From Kriegella aquimaris (GTDB lineage Bacteria > Bacteroidota > Bacteroidia > Flavobacteriales > Flavobacteriaceae), in NCBI RefSeq assembly GCF_900103215.1, contig NZ_FNGV01000001.1, positions 558,001 through 622,000 of the forward strand: 64,000 nucleotides of DNA, given 5' to 3'. Below the pieces are notes generated by a model. That model searched no databases. It was not told where the DNA came from and worked only from the letters and a program-made list of their open reading frames with translations. Each line of letters opens with the position of its first letter. Within the stretch, counting starts at the first letter, position 1. Position numbers and translations under genes: made by a program. Below, in pieces: positions 1 to 9,376 of this stretch.

Positions 1-303
1 ATAGCCGTAGTTGTCATTAAACTTGAGTGGGGAAGTGTTCGTGTATTTAATAAGAAATTGAAGACGTTTGCCGATTTCTAAATTTTGTGGTGAAATATAT
101 CTTTTTAAACAAAGAACATAATACCAGCAGATAAAAGTTCATGTGCTGCAACTTGGAATATGAATACTCATACGTATTCAAACAAAAAAAATCTGATAAA
201 GATTGTAAGATCTTCATCAGATTAATTATGCATACCTAATAAATCACCACGCACAGCATTTATAGTATTCATCTAATACTGATGGGTGAAATTAATTTGG
301 AAA
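1..303. other. Gap at the window edge
   Basis: No gene can be supported here. Frame 1 on the + strand is open from base 1 to a TAA at 79-81 (26 codons) and could be the tail of a gene that starts outside the window, but it is too short to judge. The rest is AT-rich. A terminator for the minus-strand gene on the right lies at 184-223. Confidence 0.4.
184..223 (-). terminator. Intrinsic terminator downstream of the MoaF-like gene
   Basis: The arms at 190-203 and 210-223 pair over 14 positions with one mismatch. On the minus strand the hairpin is followed by a run of seven T (A184-A190 on the + strand). It lies about 80 bp after the stop of the minus-strand gene at 304-753. Confidence 0.75.
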
Positions 304-753
304 TTATTCCGCTCTTTTTAAATGATCGATAATTCCACTACTAAATACCGTTTTCAGCTTTCTTTCAGGCTTGTTTTCATAACCGATTATAATAGAACTG
401 TGTACAAGCATTTTTTCAAAATCTAAAACCACGGTCAAATAATCCTTTTTATCCGTTTCGTGCCAATTGATTAAATATTGCTCATTACCGATTTTCTGGG
501 AACGATATGGAATATCCTTGTTTCCATTCCCTTTGGCCGGTCCGGCAACCCATTCATATTTGGCCATGCCATTGTAAAACTCAAAATGTATGGCTGTACC
601 ATTTTGATACTGGAAATTCAATGAATAACCATCTAAAAAATGTTCAGGTTGACCGAACTGGAAATTATTTTCTTCCGCTGTTTTGCTTTGTGCCAAGCTA
701 AGTTCAACACTGATGAGTGTAAGACAAATAAATGCAACCAATTTTGTTTTCAT
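304..753 (-). CDS. Secreted MoaF-like (calycin-fold) protein
   Basis: 149 residues when started at the ATG at 753; this start gives a clean signal peptide (MKTKLVAFICLTLISVELSLAQ). A start at 780 would put nine charged residues in front of it. The mature part, with an aromatic stretch around FQYQNGTAIHFEFYNGMAKYEW and a late NWHETDKKDYLTVVLDF segment, resembles MoaF-related lipocalin/calycin-like proteins that bind small hydrophobic or phenolic ligands. No catalytic residues are recognised. The next gene upstream on the same strand is an AraC regulator about 100 bp away, a common arrangement for a regulated export or detoxification gene. The family assignment is by pattern recognition only, and the ligand is unknown. 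Confidence 0.6.
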   Translation of the reverse strand: MKTKLVAFICLTLISVELSLAQSKTAEENNFQFGQPEHFLDGYSLNFQYQNGTAIHFEFYNGMAKYEWVAGPAKGNGNKDIPYRSQKIGNEQYLINWHETDKKDYLTVVLDFEKMLVHSSIIIGYENKPERKLKTVFSSGIIDHLKRAE

Positions 754-851
754 TTTCTTTATTTTTAAAGTTCGGTACAAATTTGGAACAATATTGAATA
801 TTCTGGTAGGTCAATCTTCGGAAAATAATGGTAAATATGGAACCAAAGCCA

Positions 852-1712
852 CTATAAATCAGCTTTAAACTGTTTTGGGGTGGCGCCAGTCTGCTTTTTG
901 AAGAATTTGGTAAAATTTGTTACTTCATCGAAACCCACTGCGTATCCGATTTCCTTTAAGCTGTAATTCGAACTTGCAATGGCTCTTTTTGTCTCAAGGA
1001 TCACAAAATCATCAATAAAATGTTTGGCAGTATTTAATGTGAATTCTTTGACTATTCGATTTAAATGTTTTGTAGAAATCGATAGCATCTCCGCATAGTC
1101 TTTTACATTTCGGGTGGCGGTATACTTTTCTTGCACCAAATTTTTAAATTCTAAAAATAGTGGATAATATTTACTTTGTTTTGGCGGTTCAGTGGTCTGT
1201 GAAAGACGTTCTAACCTAAGTAAATATAATTCAAGCATTGCGGCAACAATATTCTTTTGCGCATAGGTGTCTTCCGATGCAAGTTCAATCATTAGCTGTT
1301 CAATAAACGGTTCATTAAAATTGATTTCATGAACGGCAGCTGTAGAAATATGGTAATTGTAAAGATGGGAAATAAACTCAATAGATGATTTCGAAAAATA
1401 ATTCAGAACAAATTCTTCCGTAAACACGATAAGGAATCCGTCATAATTTGCATTTTCTTCAAAGGCATGTACCTGACCTTTCGCTATTTTTAATGCAGTA
1501 CCTTTTCTTAACGAATACTCTTTTAGGTCAATGTAGTGACTTCCAATGCCTTCTGTTACAATCAACAATGCAAAAAAGCTTAACCTATGCGGTTTATTGG
1601 GATTATGGTCTAAGCCTGCCTTTATTTTAGCGAATAATTCCTGCAGATTAAGAAATTCGAACTCCTTTTCGTTTTTTTCGCTTTCGAATGATATGATAGG
1701 AATAGTATTCAG
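852..1712 (-). CDS. AraC-family transcriptional regulator (start codon unclear)
   Basis: The C-terminal third is a typical double helix-turn-helix DNA-binding domain: YAEMLSISTKHLNRIVKEF, then SLKEIGYAVGFDEVTNFTKF and GATPKQFK near the end. The N-terminal part is a cupin-like ligand domain (IGSHYIDLKEYSLRKGTALK, GQVHAFEEN). The frame is open up to a TAA at 1734-1736, and the family's usual N-terminus (NTIPIISFESEKN) is encoded upstream of the first standard start, a TTG at 1568. No ATG, GTG or TTG lies in the extension. CTG at 1712 (about 286 aa, a normal family length) is my best guess; from the TTG the protein would be 238 aa and lack the start of the cupin. It probably controls the MoaF-like gene or itself. 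Confidence 0.75.
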   Translation of the reverse strand: MNTIPIISFESEKNEKEFEFLNLQELFAKIKAGLDHNPNKPHRLSFFALLIVTEGIGSHYIDLKEYSLRKGTALKIAKGQVHAFEENANYDGFLIVFTEEFVLNYFSKSSIEFISHLYNYHISTAAVHEINFNEPFIEQLMIELASEDTYAQKNIVAAMLELYLLRLERLSQTTEPPKQSKYYPLFLEFKNLVQEKYTATRNVKDYAEMLSISTKHLNRIVKEFTLNTAKHFIDDFVILETKRAIASSNYSLKEIGYAVGFDEVTNFTKFFKKQTGATPKQFKADL

Positions 1713-2006
1713 ATCGATACTTTTTTTAGAGTCTTATATGGTTCGACTAAGATACAGCTATAATTGATGACTTTTTTTTGCTTATCTGAATCATGATCTA
1801 TTTTAGATGTACAGAAATTCGACTTTTTAAAGGTCGTCTGCCACCTAAGTTGCAAACCCTTCCGTCTTGGTTCAACATTTTTCCTCCGTAAAAAACTTAT
1901 TCCATCGTAATGATAAAAGAGGAATTGGCTTCGTTAATTTCACCAATCTATTCGATATCTTGTTATAAAAAAGCACCTTCCTTATCCATATAATACGGCG
2001 ATTGAT

Positions 2007-3194
2007 CTATAATAACGTATCAAGATCAAAAGCATAAACATTGCCCAAATTATCAGAGAAAAATATTAGTTTAGCTTCATCGGGTAAAAAACTGGCCTTA
2101 CTCGAAGAAGCATCTCCGTTTTTTCCGTTTATCTTGGTCTTTAATTGGATGAGCTCTCTAAACTCCCAACCATTTTTCTTCCTTACTATCTCGTTGACAG
2201 AAATATAATATCGATTAATTTCTCGATTTCTTACGGTATGCACTTCAACTATTTTCCCCGATTCAACATGATTAATAATAGGACGGCTAGGACTTTTTCC
2301 GGCAACGAGAATCTCGTACGGAATGTTGGTCCATTTGCCTTTCTTGTCTCTTACGCGCAGCACAAACTGAGGTTGATTGATTTTATCTACACTATTCTTG
2401 GTAACCATGGCTATCTCCCCATTTTCAAACACCGTAGCATTTAAGTGATCGTCTGCGTTATTGTCGCCCTCTTGAACGACTACAAGCTCTGACCATTGAT
2501 TAGGAGCATCACCATCATAGTGAATTCGCTCATTGATAGATTGCGTGTTTTGGTTCGACCAGATAACGGAAACTTGATTTTTTAGCCCAACTATTAAAGA
2601 GATGTCGTCTTTATTGATGTCATCTGCCAGTGTAAATGGGTCTGACCAATCGCTCCCATTGGAGGAATGCCAAACCATAATTTTTTCATTCATATCTGCA
2701 CAGACCCAGTATTGATTTTTAGAATCTTGGGTAATCGTGGCAGTTTCAATGGAGTTACAGTCCTGAGGAATGGGAAGATAGCTCTTCCACTGATGTTCAT
2801 ATTGTTTATTATGGTGTGAATACGTTATTTGAACCACATTCAAAGCACATTCTCCTACCAATACAATATACGCATCATCGCCTTTGCTCCAAACATCTGC
2901 CTTACTCGGTAAGCTATGCCATGCCTGATTAACTGCAGATTGACTTGTCCATCCAGAGGCATCCTTTTTCAAAAGTTTAGGACCGTCTTCATCACCCACT
3001 ACCAACCATTGTCCATAAACGTTTGTCCATGATTTTGATTGGGGTTTATCTGCAGTAGCATCTCCATAATTAACTTTAAAGATAGGCTCTAAATAAAGCT
3101 CCGGAGTATTGGTTGTTTGAGAAAAGGCACCATATCCGCAGAACAGGAGACAAAAGAGGGGTGAAAAGAGCAGTAAAATACTTTTTGGTTTCAT
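2007..3194 (-). CDS. Secreted sialidase/BNR-like beta-propeller protein
   Basis: 395 residues starting at ATG 3194. A signal peptide (residues 1-25, ending in GAFSQ) is followed by repeated beta-rich segments of about 50 residues. One is HSSNGSDWSDP, which resembles an Asp-box (SxDxGxxW), and many Trp-containing strands follow. This fits a sialidase-like six-bladed propeller. The arginine triad of true sialidases could not be identified, so a catalytic role is not claimed. It stands alone, with gaps of about 290 and 360 bp on either side. Confidence 0.5.
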   Translation of the reverse strand: MKPKSILLLFSPLFCLLFCGYGAFSQTTNTPELYLEPIFKVNYGDATADKPQSKSWTNVYGQWLVVGDEDGPKLLKKDASGWTSQSAVNQAWHSLPSKADVWSKGDDAYIVLVGECALNVVQITYSHHNKQYEHQWKSYLPIPQDCNSIETATITQDSKNQYWVCADMNEKIMVWHSSNGSDWSDPFTLADDINKDDISLIVGLKNQVSVIWSNQNTQSINERIHYDGDAPNQWSELVVVQEGDNNADDHLNATVFENGEIAMVTKNSVDKINQPQFVLRVRDKKGKWTNIPYEILVAGKSPSRPIINHVESGKIVEVHTVRNREINRYYISVNEIVRKKNGWEFRELIQLKTKINGKNGDASSSKASFLPDEAKLIFFSDNLGNVYAFDLDTLL

Positions 3195-3559
3195 GGTATT
3201 TAAAATTTGTCGGCAAAATTAATCTTTTAAACTTGTGGGGTAGATGAAAGTAAGGTTATCTACATTTAAATTATGGGTAATCAATCACTACAAATAAAAG
3301 CATCGTAAAATTTAAATGGAAACCAAAATTGCCAAATCGTGCCTTTATAAACTTTTTATTAAATTTATTAATGCAAGAATACATATGCACAAGTGTCGAA
3401 TACAGGCAAAAAATAAAGGTATTCAATAATTTTTTTAGCTTTTTGAAAAGTCCGCAGAAATTAAAAATTTACGTTGTCTTTATCCCAAAAAAAACTCTTT
3501 TTCAACTATATAACTTTTCAAAGCATACCATTGGCTGCACATAAAAAAATATAAATTGT
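3195..3559. other. Intergenic region between divergent genes
   Basis: An AT-rich stretch between the minus-strand sialidase-like gene and the plus-strand FMN reductase. It presumably holds both promoters. No dyad of the kind found later in the window and no convincing gene was seen. Confidence 0.5.
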
Positions 3560-4114
3560 ATGATTGAAAAAAAAAGTATAATTGGAATTTGTGGAAGTGC
3601 CAGTCGTGATTCAACTAATCTAGCTATTCTCAAATTCATAGCTGAACTGGGAACTTCCGATTTCAATTTAAAAATAGTTGACAATTTAAGTGAATTACCT
3701 CATTTCAAAACGGAACTGACCGATAAAAATGTACCTGAAATAATAGTTGATTTTCGGAATACAATTGCCAATGCAGACGGAATTATAGTTTGTACGCCTG
3801 AATACGTATTCAGTATTCCGAGTGGGTTGAAAAATATGATCGAGTGGTGCGTATCGACGACCGTTTTCTCCGACAAACCAGTTGGACTTATAACAGCTTC
3901 CGCAAGTGGAGTTAAAGCACATGAAGAATTGAAGCTGATAATGGAAACTATTCAAACAAATTTTACGGATGAAACAACGCTTCTAATTCAAGGAGTAAAA
4001 GGAAAAGTTGACAAAGAAGTCGGAATCACTGATGAAAATACGAGAAGTCAATTGAAAAAATTTATTCGAGCGTTTAAAGACTTGCTTCAAAAACCAGCAA
4101 TTAATCATGGCTAG
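3560..4114 (+). CDS. NADPH-dependent FMN reductase family protein
   Basis: 184 residues of flavodoxin-like fold. The phosphate-binding loop GICGSASRDSTN at residues 9-20 and the flavin-contact motif TPEY at 79-82, followed by SIPSGLKNMIEW, are the two hallmarks of the NADPH:FMN reductase (azoreductase/ChrR-like) family. The length is normal. Members pass electrons from NAD(P)H through bound FMN to quinones, azo compounds or metals; the substrate here cannot be told. It stands alone, with 162 bp to the next gene. Confidence 0.85.
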   Translation: MIEKKSIIGICGSASRDSTNLAILKFIAELGTSDFNLKIVDNLSELPHFKTELTDKNVPEIIVDFRNTIANADGIIVCTPEYVFSIPSGLKNMIEWCVSTTVFSDKPVGLITASASGVKAHEELKLIMETIQTNFTDETTLLIQGVKGKVDKEVGITDENTRSQLKKFIRAFKDLLQKPAINHG

Positions 4115-4129
4115 AGTTCTTTGATAGGC

Positions 4130-4168
4130 ATTTCCTAAACAGAAATCAGGCGTAAAAGTTATCTTTAG
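4130..4168 (+). repeat. Dispersed imperfect repeat, copy 1
   Basis: About 39 bp, similar to 8691-8731: both contain a small hairpin of ATTTC...GAAAT type (CTAAACA or TTAAACG in the loop) and end in TATCTTTAG. Copy 1 lies 109 bp upstream of the esterase gene. Confidence 0.4.
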
Positions 4169-4276
4169 AATCTGCTCCCCGAAGCTTCGAGGCATCAGAC
4201 AAATTAAAGCCACAAACCATAAGCCAACAGTGGCAATACAGAAATTAAATAAGCATGTGATGAAATACGAAAAAAT

Positions 4277-6451
4277 ATGAATAGGCTTTCAATTAGTGAT
4301 AATAAGTATATTGGATTCCTATTTTTCGTTTTACTGGTTTTTTCTGTCTCAGAAATTTATACCCAAAACTATCAAAAAGCAGATTTGCCCGATGCCATGA
4401 CTTTTTTAAATGGAAAGAAAGTCAAATCAGTGAATGACTTTCTAAAACGAAAAGAAGAAATACGGAATCTCTGGTGTGATTATTATATTGGCCATTTTCC
4501 AAAAGAGGTACCAAAGTTATTGTCAGCAGAGGTCATTAAAACGGTAAAGCACGAAGATGGGTCGACCAGAAAAAGAATTGTCCTGACATTTGACACACCG
4601 AATAAGAAATCTTTTGAAATAGCTGTATGGGAGCCAAATACCATCAATAAGACTGCAACGCCTTTATTTTTGACGCAGCCTAGATATTACCAAATACAAT
4701 GGGCGGAAGAAGCGGTCAAAAGAGGATATGTGACCTGCCTTTACCCCGGATTGGATACCCATCATAGCGAAGACGACTTTTCAAACTATCAAAATATCTG
4801 GAAAATTTTTAAAGACGAATATCCAGATGCAGGTTGGGCATCTTCCTTGGGCATACAGGCATGGCTGGCCAGTAGAACACTGGATTATTTCCTTGATAAA
4901 AAGAATGGCTACGCTATTGATACGGCTGCGGTAGGCATAGCAGGTCATTCCCGATATGGAAAACAATCTATCTATGCAGCTGCTTTTGACGAGCGGTTTA
5001 AATCGGTTATTGCAAGAAGTTCTGGTACACCGACTGCCACCTCTTATAGGTTTGCCTCGAGACAAACATTTATGGAATCAGTTTCAGATAGTGACTGCCC
5101 CAAAGATTGGGTGCTTGATGAGCTGAGTGATTATTACGGGCGTGAAAATGAATTGCCAATAGAGGGAAATTCGCTTCTGGCCGCTATCGCACCGCGACAT
5201 TTAATGCTGCATACCGCCTTGAATGATGGTAGTGATCCAACCTTTGGTGTCGAGAGAAGTTATCTCAATGCCAAAAAAGCGTATCAGTTTTTAGGCGTAG
5301 AGCATAATATTCAATTGAGTTATAGAGCAGGAAACCATAATCCTATCACGGAAGCCCATACCGATCATATGTTTGATTTCTTTGATATGTCTTTTGGTAG
5401 GGGCACGGCAAAGAGGGAAGATTTCCCTGAGGTTTTGCATCATGATTTCGATTGGGGGGAATGGCAATCAAAACAAAGAAAAGAAGACATGGAATTATCT
5501 AAAAATACCAGTCTGAAAGAGAAAATAAATTGGATGTTGGGCGAACAGCCCGAGGCTATACCCGATGTAAAGGAATATCATATAATCAAAGATGAAGATT
5601 TGCCTTTACATGCCGAGTTTAGAGACCGATGGATGCCAGGAAATGAAAATTTAAAAAGGGTGCCATTTGCATTCGGTGATAAGATGCAAGGCAATATTAT
5701 TTATGTGGATGGCTTGAAAAAATATAAAGGAACAGTCATTTGGCTTCATCCTTGGAATTATTCCCATGGTAGTAATGAAAGTTATGGCGTGGAAGGCACT
5801 ACCGTTTATTACCGATTGGCACTTGAAGGATACAAGGTAGTCATGTACGACCAGTTCGGCTTTGGGGATCACCTTACCCATGCATTTGACTTTTATAAAA
5901 AACATCCTCATTGGTCCTTGTTGGGGAGAGCCGTATCCGATGTCAGTAAAGTTCTTGATTATTTAGTAGCTGGAAAAGGCATTTCAGCCGCTCCTGTTCC
6001 AAAAACAGATGCTTCGAAAATATATGTATTCGGATTCTCTTATGGGGCCATGGTGGGATTATATGCCGCGGCACTTGACAATCGGATAACAGGTGTAGCA
6101 TCTTTCAGTGGCTTTACCCCTATGCGCACAGATACAGATGCCAAACCTACCGGAGGTATTCGTAAGTACTGGCAATGGCATCACGTGTTGCCTAAATTGG
6201 GCTTATATCACAATAGGGAGCAAGAAATTCCTTATGATTATGATGATGTCATCAAATTAATAGCTCCCCGAAACTGTCTTATCTATTCACCGACGAGAGA
6301 TCGGTTTTCTGATATTGACGACTTGAAAGAATGTATTGAAAAAATAAAAAATACAGGGGGTACCGGATTCCAATTTATTTCACCTGATGATGTTTGTAGG
6401 TTTCAGAAAGACCAACACGAAGTATTAATAGAATGGTTGGGAAAGCTGTAA
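4277..6451 (+). CDS. Double alpha/beta-hydrolase esterase, N-terminal half like glucuronoyl/acetylxylan esterases
   Basis: 724 residues with an N-terminal hydrophobic signal segment (about 10-30). The first hydrolase half has the nucleophile elbow GHSRYG with Ser225. The SR-x-GK surroundings resemble family CE15 glucuronoyl esterases (GCSRxGK), and APRHLML plus AGNHNP further on fit the acid and His regions. A second alpha/beta-hydrolase domain follows from about residue 470, with its own elbow GFSYG (Ser588), an acid region near TRDRFSDIDD and a late His in KDQHE. It probably removes ester groups from polysaccharide decorations outside the cytoplasm. Two catalytic halves in one chain is unusual; the substrate is unknown. 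Confidence 0.7.
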   Translation: MNRLSISDNKYIGFLFFVLLVFSVSEIYTQNYQKADLPDAMTFLNGKKVKSVNDFLKRKEEIRNLWCDYYIGHFPKEVPKLLSAEVIKTVKHEDGSTRKRIVLTFDTPNKKSFEIAVWEPNTINKTATPLFLTQPRYYQIQWAEEAVKRGYVTCLYPGLDTHHSEDDFSNYQNIWKIFKDEYPDAGWASSLGIQAWLASRTLDYFLDKKNGYAIDTAAVGIAGHSRYGKQSIYAAAFDERFKSVIARSSGTPTATSYRFASRQTFMESVSDSDCPKDWVLDELSDYYGRENELPIEGNSLLAAIAPRHLMLHTALNDGSDPTFGVERSYLNAKKAYQFLGVEHNIQLSYRAGNHNPITEAHTDHMFDFFDMSFGRGTAKREDFPEVLHHDFDWGEWQSKQRKEDMELSKNTSLKEKINWMLGEQPEAIPDVKEYHIIKDEDLPLHAEFRDRWMPGNENLKRVPFAFGDKMQGNIIYVDGLKKYKGTVIWLHPWNYSHGSNESYGVEGTTVYYRLALEGYKVVMYDQFGFGDHLTHAFDFYKKHPHWSLLGRAVSDVSKVLDYLVAGKGISAAPVPKTDASKIYVFGFSYGAMVGLYAAALDNRITGVASFSGFTPMRTDTDAKPTGGIRKYWQWHHVLPKLGLYHNREQEIPYDYDDVIKLIAPRNCLIYSPTRDRFSDIDDLKECIEKIKNTGGTGFQFISPDDVCRFQKDQHEVLIEWLGKL

Positions 6452-6679
6452 AAGAATTATAACCAATTCATAATATAGAATCAAACGCTAGATTTAAGCT
6501 GCCCTTGACCACCCTTTGTAATTGCAGTTAGGGAGCATTTAATAAGCATACTGTGGTTTCAAAAATTCGTGCTGTGAAATTTCTTATCACGGGAGACTAA
6601 TGGTTTTGAACTTTCTCCCCTATTTACATAAAGCAATCCAAATTCAGTATAGGCTAGATTAAAGGCTCCCTTTTAAATC

Positions 6680-7096
6680 CTATTTGAAAAAATGGATATA
6701 AGACTCTTCAAAATTAAGGTTTGCCGGTTGCGGAAATTCAGCATGAACAATTAATGTATTCTCATGATGTTGTTCTAAATCTTTCAAAACTTTTCTATTT
6801 AACAATAAAGTAGTAGAATGTCCATGATGATCCATTTTATCTAAAATTGTTTTTCCATTAAACTCACAGATCCAGTGAGTTTCAGACATATTCTCTTCAT
6901 AAGCAATTACGATTTTTGGCACTTGATAATAATTATCTTCCGCTATTTGGTCAAAATCAAAAACTAAACGAAGTAATCCGCTTTCAAAATTCAGTTCCTC
7001 ATTTTTTAAACCCAATTCTGCAAAAGACAATTCTCCAGAACTTGGCTCATTAAAACTTACTTTAATCTCTCCTTGATTTATCTCAACCTTGCTCAT
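6680..7096 (-). CDS. Hypothetical protein, 138 aa
   Basis: Not recognised. It is acidic and beta-rich, without signal peptide or membrane segment, so probably cytosolic. It has a His cluster (DKMDHHGHS) and a second His pair (LEQHHEN). The codon pattern and clean ATG at 7096 suggest a real gene. It is convergent with the esterase and divergent from the acyltransferase. Confidence 0.55.
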   Translation of the reverse strand: MSKVEINQGEIKVSFNEPSSGELSFAELGLKNEELNFESGLLRLVFDFDQIAEDNYYQVPKIVIAYEENMSETHWICEFNGKTILDKMDHHGHSTTLLLNRKVLKDLEQHHENTLIVHAEFPQPANLNFEESYIHFFK

Positions 7097-7434
7097 ATCT
7101 ATTTATATTAATTGTAGATTCAAAACTAGGCAACTGATTTAGTTAATAATATGATATTTATCAGAAAGACAAATACGTTACAGGTAACCTAGCATACGCT
7201 TTATGTATTTCTCAAGTGGAACATTAATTGATAGCGAATTGTTACTTTTTTCCTCTTAAGATAGATAAGTTCAAAATAATCAGAAGCTTTGAGACTCGCG
7301 GATTTTCTATTCGGCCCGTATTTGTTAAATTAGGTGCTTAAACAAAGAACAAACCATAGATACGCACACAAAACAGTTCGTTGAGATTGTACCATACCAT
7401 AATAGAACAAAGTTCATTAAATAGCAGCCATGCC
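7097..7434. other. Intergenic region between divergent genes
   Basis: About 340 bp, AT-rich. It contains the small inverted repeat GTTAC-AG-GTAAC at 7177-7188, whose arms are in the opposite order to the boxes described later. No gene was seen. Confidence 0.45.
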
Positions 7435-8541
7435 ATGTCAGAAAAACCAAAAGAACGCCTTCTTTCCCTAGACACATTAAGAGGATTCGATATGCTTTTT
7501 ATCGCCGGGGGCGGAACCTTTATAACCTTGCTACATGGCAAGACCGGAATGTCATGGGTCGATGCAATTGCCGACCAATTGGAGCATGTGCCTTGGAACG
7601 GCTTTGTTTTCTACGATTTTATTTTTCCGCTTTTTTTATTCATTACCGGAGTATCGCTATCGTTTTCACTCAGCAAGGGAATTTCGGTCGGTGTACCAAA
7701 AAAGAAATTGTACAGAAAGGTGTTTATTAGAATGGTGATACTTATTCTTTTGGGGCTTTTGTACAAGAATAGCCCCTTTCCCTATTTTGAACCTTCAAAG
7801 ATACGAATGGGGAGTGTTTTGGGTCGTATCGGGATCGCTAGTTTTATCACTTGTTTGCTCTACCTTAATTTTTCCCTTCTAAAACGGGTCTACTGGATCG
7901 CCGGTATCCTCTTAATCTATTATGCGGCCCTGTTCCTGGTGCCAGTACCTGGTTATGGTGCAGGCGATCTATCGTTTGAAGGAAATTTGGTAGGGTGGTT
8001 TGATCGTACTTTTTTGCCCGGTCGTCTGCATCAGGTGACTTACGATGAACTCGGCATATTGACCACTTTTCCCGCAATCTGTATTTCTATCTTTGGAAGT
8101 ATTGCAGGGGAAATCCTTAGGAATGAATCTACGCAAAATAAAAAAACAATCACCCTGATCGGCATAGGTGTTTTATGCGTCGCTATCGGATTGTTATGGA
8201 ACCTGCACTTCCCTATAAACAAACGTCTTTGGTCAAGCTCTTTCATCGTACTTACAAGCGGACTCGGTTTTTTGATATTGGCCATATTCTATTGGATCAT
8301 CGATGTAAAGGGCTATAAAAAATGGACTTTCTTTTTTAAAGTTATCGGTCTGAACTCTCTCGTAATTTATTTTGCTTACCGATTTATTCGATTTTCTTAT
8401 ACCTCGGAACAATTGTTGGCCGGTATTTATGCGCCCCTGCCGGAGAAATGGCACGAAGTGGTAGTTGCCCTGGGTGTACTAGCCTTGGTCTGGCTGCTAT
8501 TATATTTTTTGTACAAAAAGAGAATCTTTGTAAAAGTGTAA
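7435..8541 (+). CDS. HGSNAT-like membrane acyltransferase (DUF5009/DUF1624 type)
   Basis: 368 residues from the ATG at 7435; the frame extends to a TTG at 7381 but the family start is MSEKPKERLLSLDTLRGFD. The SLDTLRGFDM motif near the N-terminus and the following FFDFIFPLFLF-type helix (here YDFIFPLFLFITGVSLSFS) are typical of heparan-alpha-glucosaminide N-acetyltransferase-like proteins. About ten membrane helices. Members transfer acyl groups across the inner membrane onto sugars. It could serve polysaccharide metabolism like its neighbours, but that is inference. Confidence 0.75.
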   Translation: MSEKPKERLLSLDTLRGFDMLFIAGGGTFITLLHGKTGMSWVDAIADQLEHVPWNGFVFYDFIFPLFLFITGVSLSFSLSKGISVGVPKKKLYRKVFIRMVILILLGLLYKNSPFPYFEPSKIRMGSVLGRIGIASFITCLLYLNFSLLKRVYWIAGILLIYYAALFLVPVPGYGAGDLSFEGNLVGWFDRTFLPGRLHQVTYDELGILTTFPAICISIFGSIAGEILRNESTQNKKTITLIGIGVLCVAIGLLWNLHFPINKRLWSSSFIVLTSGLGFLILAIFYWIIDVKGYKKWTFFFKVIGLNSLVIYFAYRFIRFSYTSEQLLAGIYAPLPEKWHEVVVALGVLALVWLLLYFLYKKRIFVKV

Positions 8542-8690
8542 TATGGATAAACAAATGACCATGGCTAATTTTAAGCGGAATTAATAGAAATTTTAATAAG
8601 AACCCATAATATTGGCGCTCGGCAAAAGCAGCCACAAAAAGCATAGTTAGAGAAAAAGTGCTGTTCTGATGCTATAATCCATTGCTTAAT

Positions 8691-8731
8691 GATTTCTTAA
8701 ACGGAAATCAAATACAAAAAGCTATCTTTAG
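8691..8731 (+). repeat. Dispersed imperfect repeat, copy 2
   Basis: Partner of 4130-4168. The arms GATTTC and GAAATC flank a TTAAACG-containing loop, and the copy ends in TATCTTTAG, 80 bp upstream of the next gene. Confidence 0.4.
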
Positions 8732-8810
8732 GTTTAACGTCATTCGCCCTTCGTACGAATTACGGCAAGAAACCTTGGCCTTTTCGGAAAATACAAACAA
8801 AAAATAGCTA

Positions 8811-9299
8811 ATGGATATTACCGCGGATTGGTATAAAATAAGGGAACATTTCAATAAAAGCTTTAGCTCAAATTTTCATATATCGATTGCCTCCGTTGAT
8901 TCTGAGAATAATCCAACGGTAACTCCAATAGGTTCTTTGTTCTTGAATGATGACCAAACTGGTTTTTACTTTGAAAAATTTCCGTCAAAATTACCTAAAC
9001 ACGCTAAAACCAATCCCAATATTTGCCTTTTGGGCGTGAATAGTAGACGGCTATTTTGGATTAAAGCGCTATTTCGGGAAAAGTTTTCTGACTATCCAGC
9101 AATAAAAATTTATGGTAAACTCGGAGAAAGAAGAAAAGCAACAGAAAAGGAAATTAGCCGATTGAACCGAAGGATGAAAATTACAAATGGACTTAAAGGC
9201 AATACCTATTTATGGAAAAAAATGGAATTTGTTCGAGAAATAGAGTTCAGCAAGGCCGAAAAAATCAATCTCGGTAAGATGACAAATGATTTAAAATAA
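8811..9299 (+). CDS. Pyridoxamine 5'-phosphate oxidase-like flavin protein
   Basis: 162 residues. The N-terminal split-barrel pattern HISIASVDSENNPTVTPIGS followed by GFYFEKFPSKLPKHAKTNPNICL matches the PNPOx-like FMN-binding family, in which residues around TPIGS and the Lys/Arg after the next strand hold FMN. The length is normal. The function within this broad family (reductase, haem or F420-related) cannot be set. It lies 78 bp ahead of the dehydrogenase gene on the same strand. Confidence 0.65.
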   Translation: MDITADWYKIREHFNKSFSSNFHISIASVDSENNPTVTPIGSLFLNDDQTGFYFEKFPSKLPKHAKTNPNICLLGVNSRRLFWIKALFREKFSDYPAIKIYGKLGERRKATEKEISRLNRRMKITNGLKGNTYLWKKMEFVREIEFSKAEKINLGKMTNDLK

Positions 9300-9376
9300 G
9301 TCAACACAACAAAACCTAAACTTCATTAAAAGGTAGTTTAACAAAATTGTTGTGTTTCATTTAAGCAAAAATTAAT

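Noticed and set aside
3329-3544. Possible 71-residue gene upstream of the FMN reductase
   Set aside because: Composition follows the AT-rich background and no start context, motif or operon position supports it.
7177-7188. GTTAC-AG-GTAAC inverted repeat
   Set aside because: The arms are in the opposite order and only 2 bp apart, and no -7 element lies at the 29.5-bp spacing, so it is not counted with the GTAAC-N4-GTTAC boxes.
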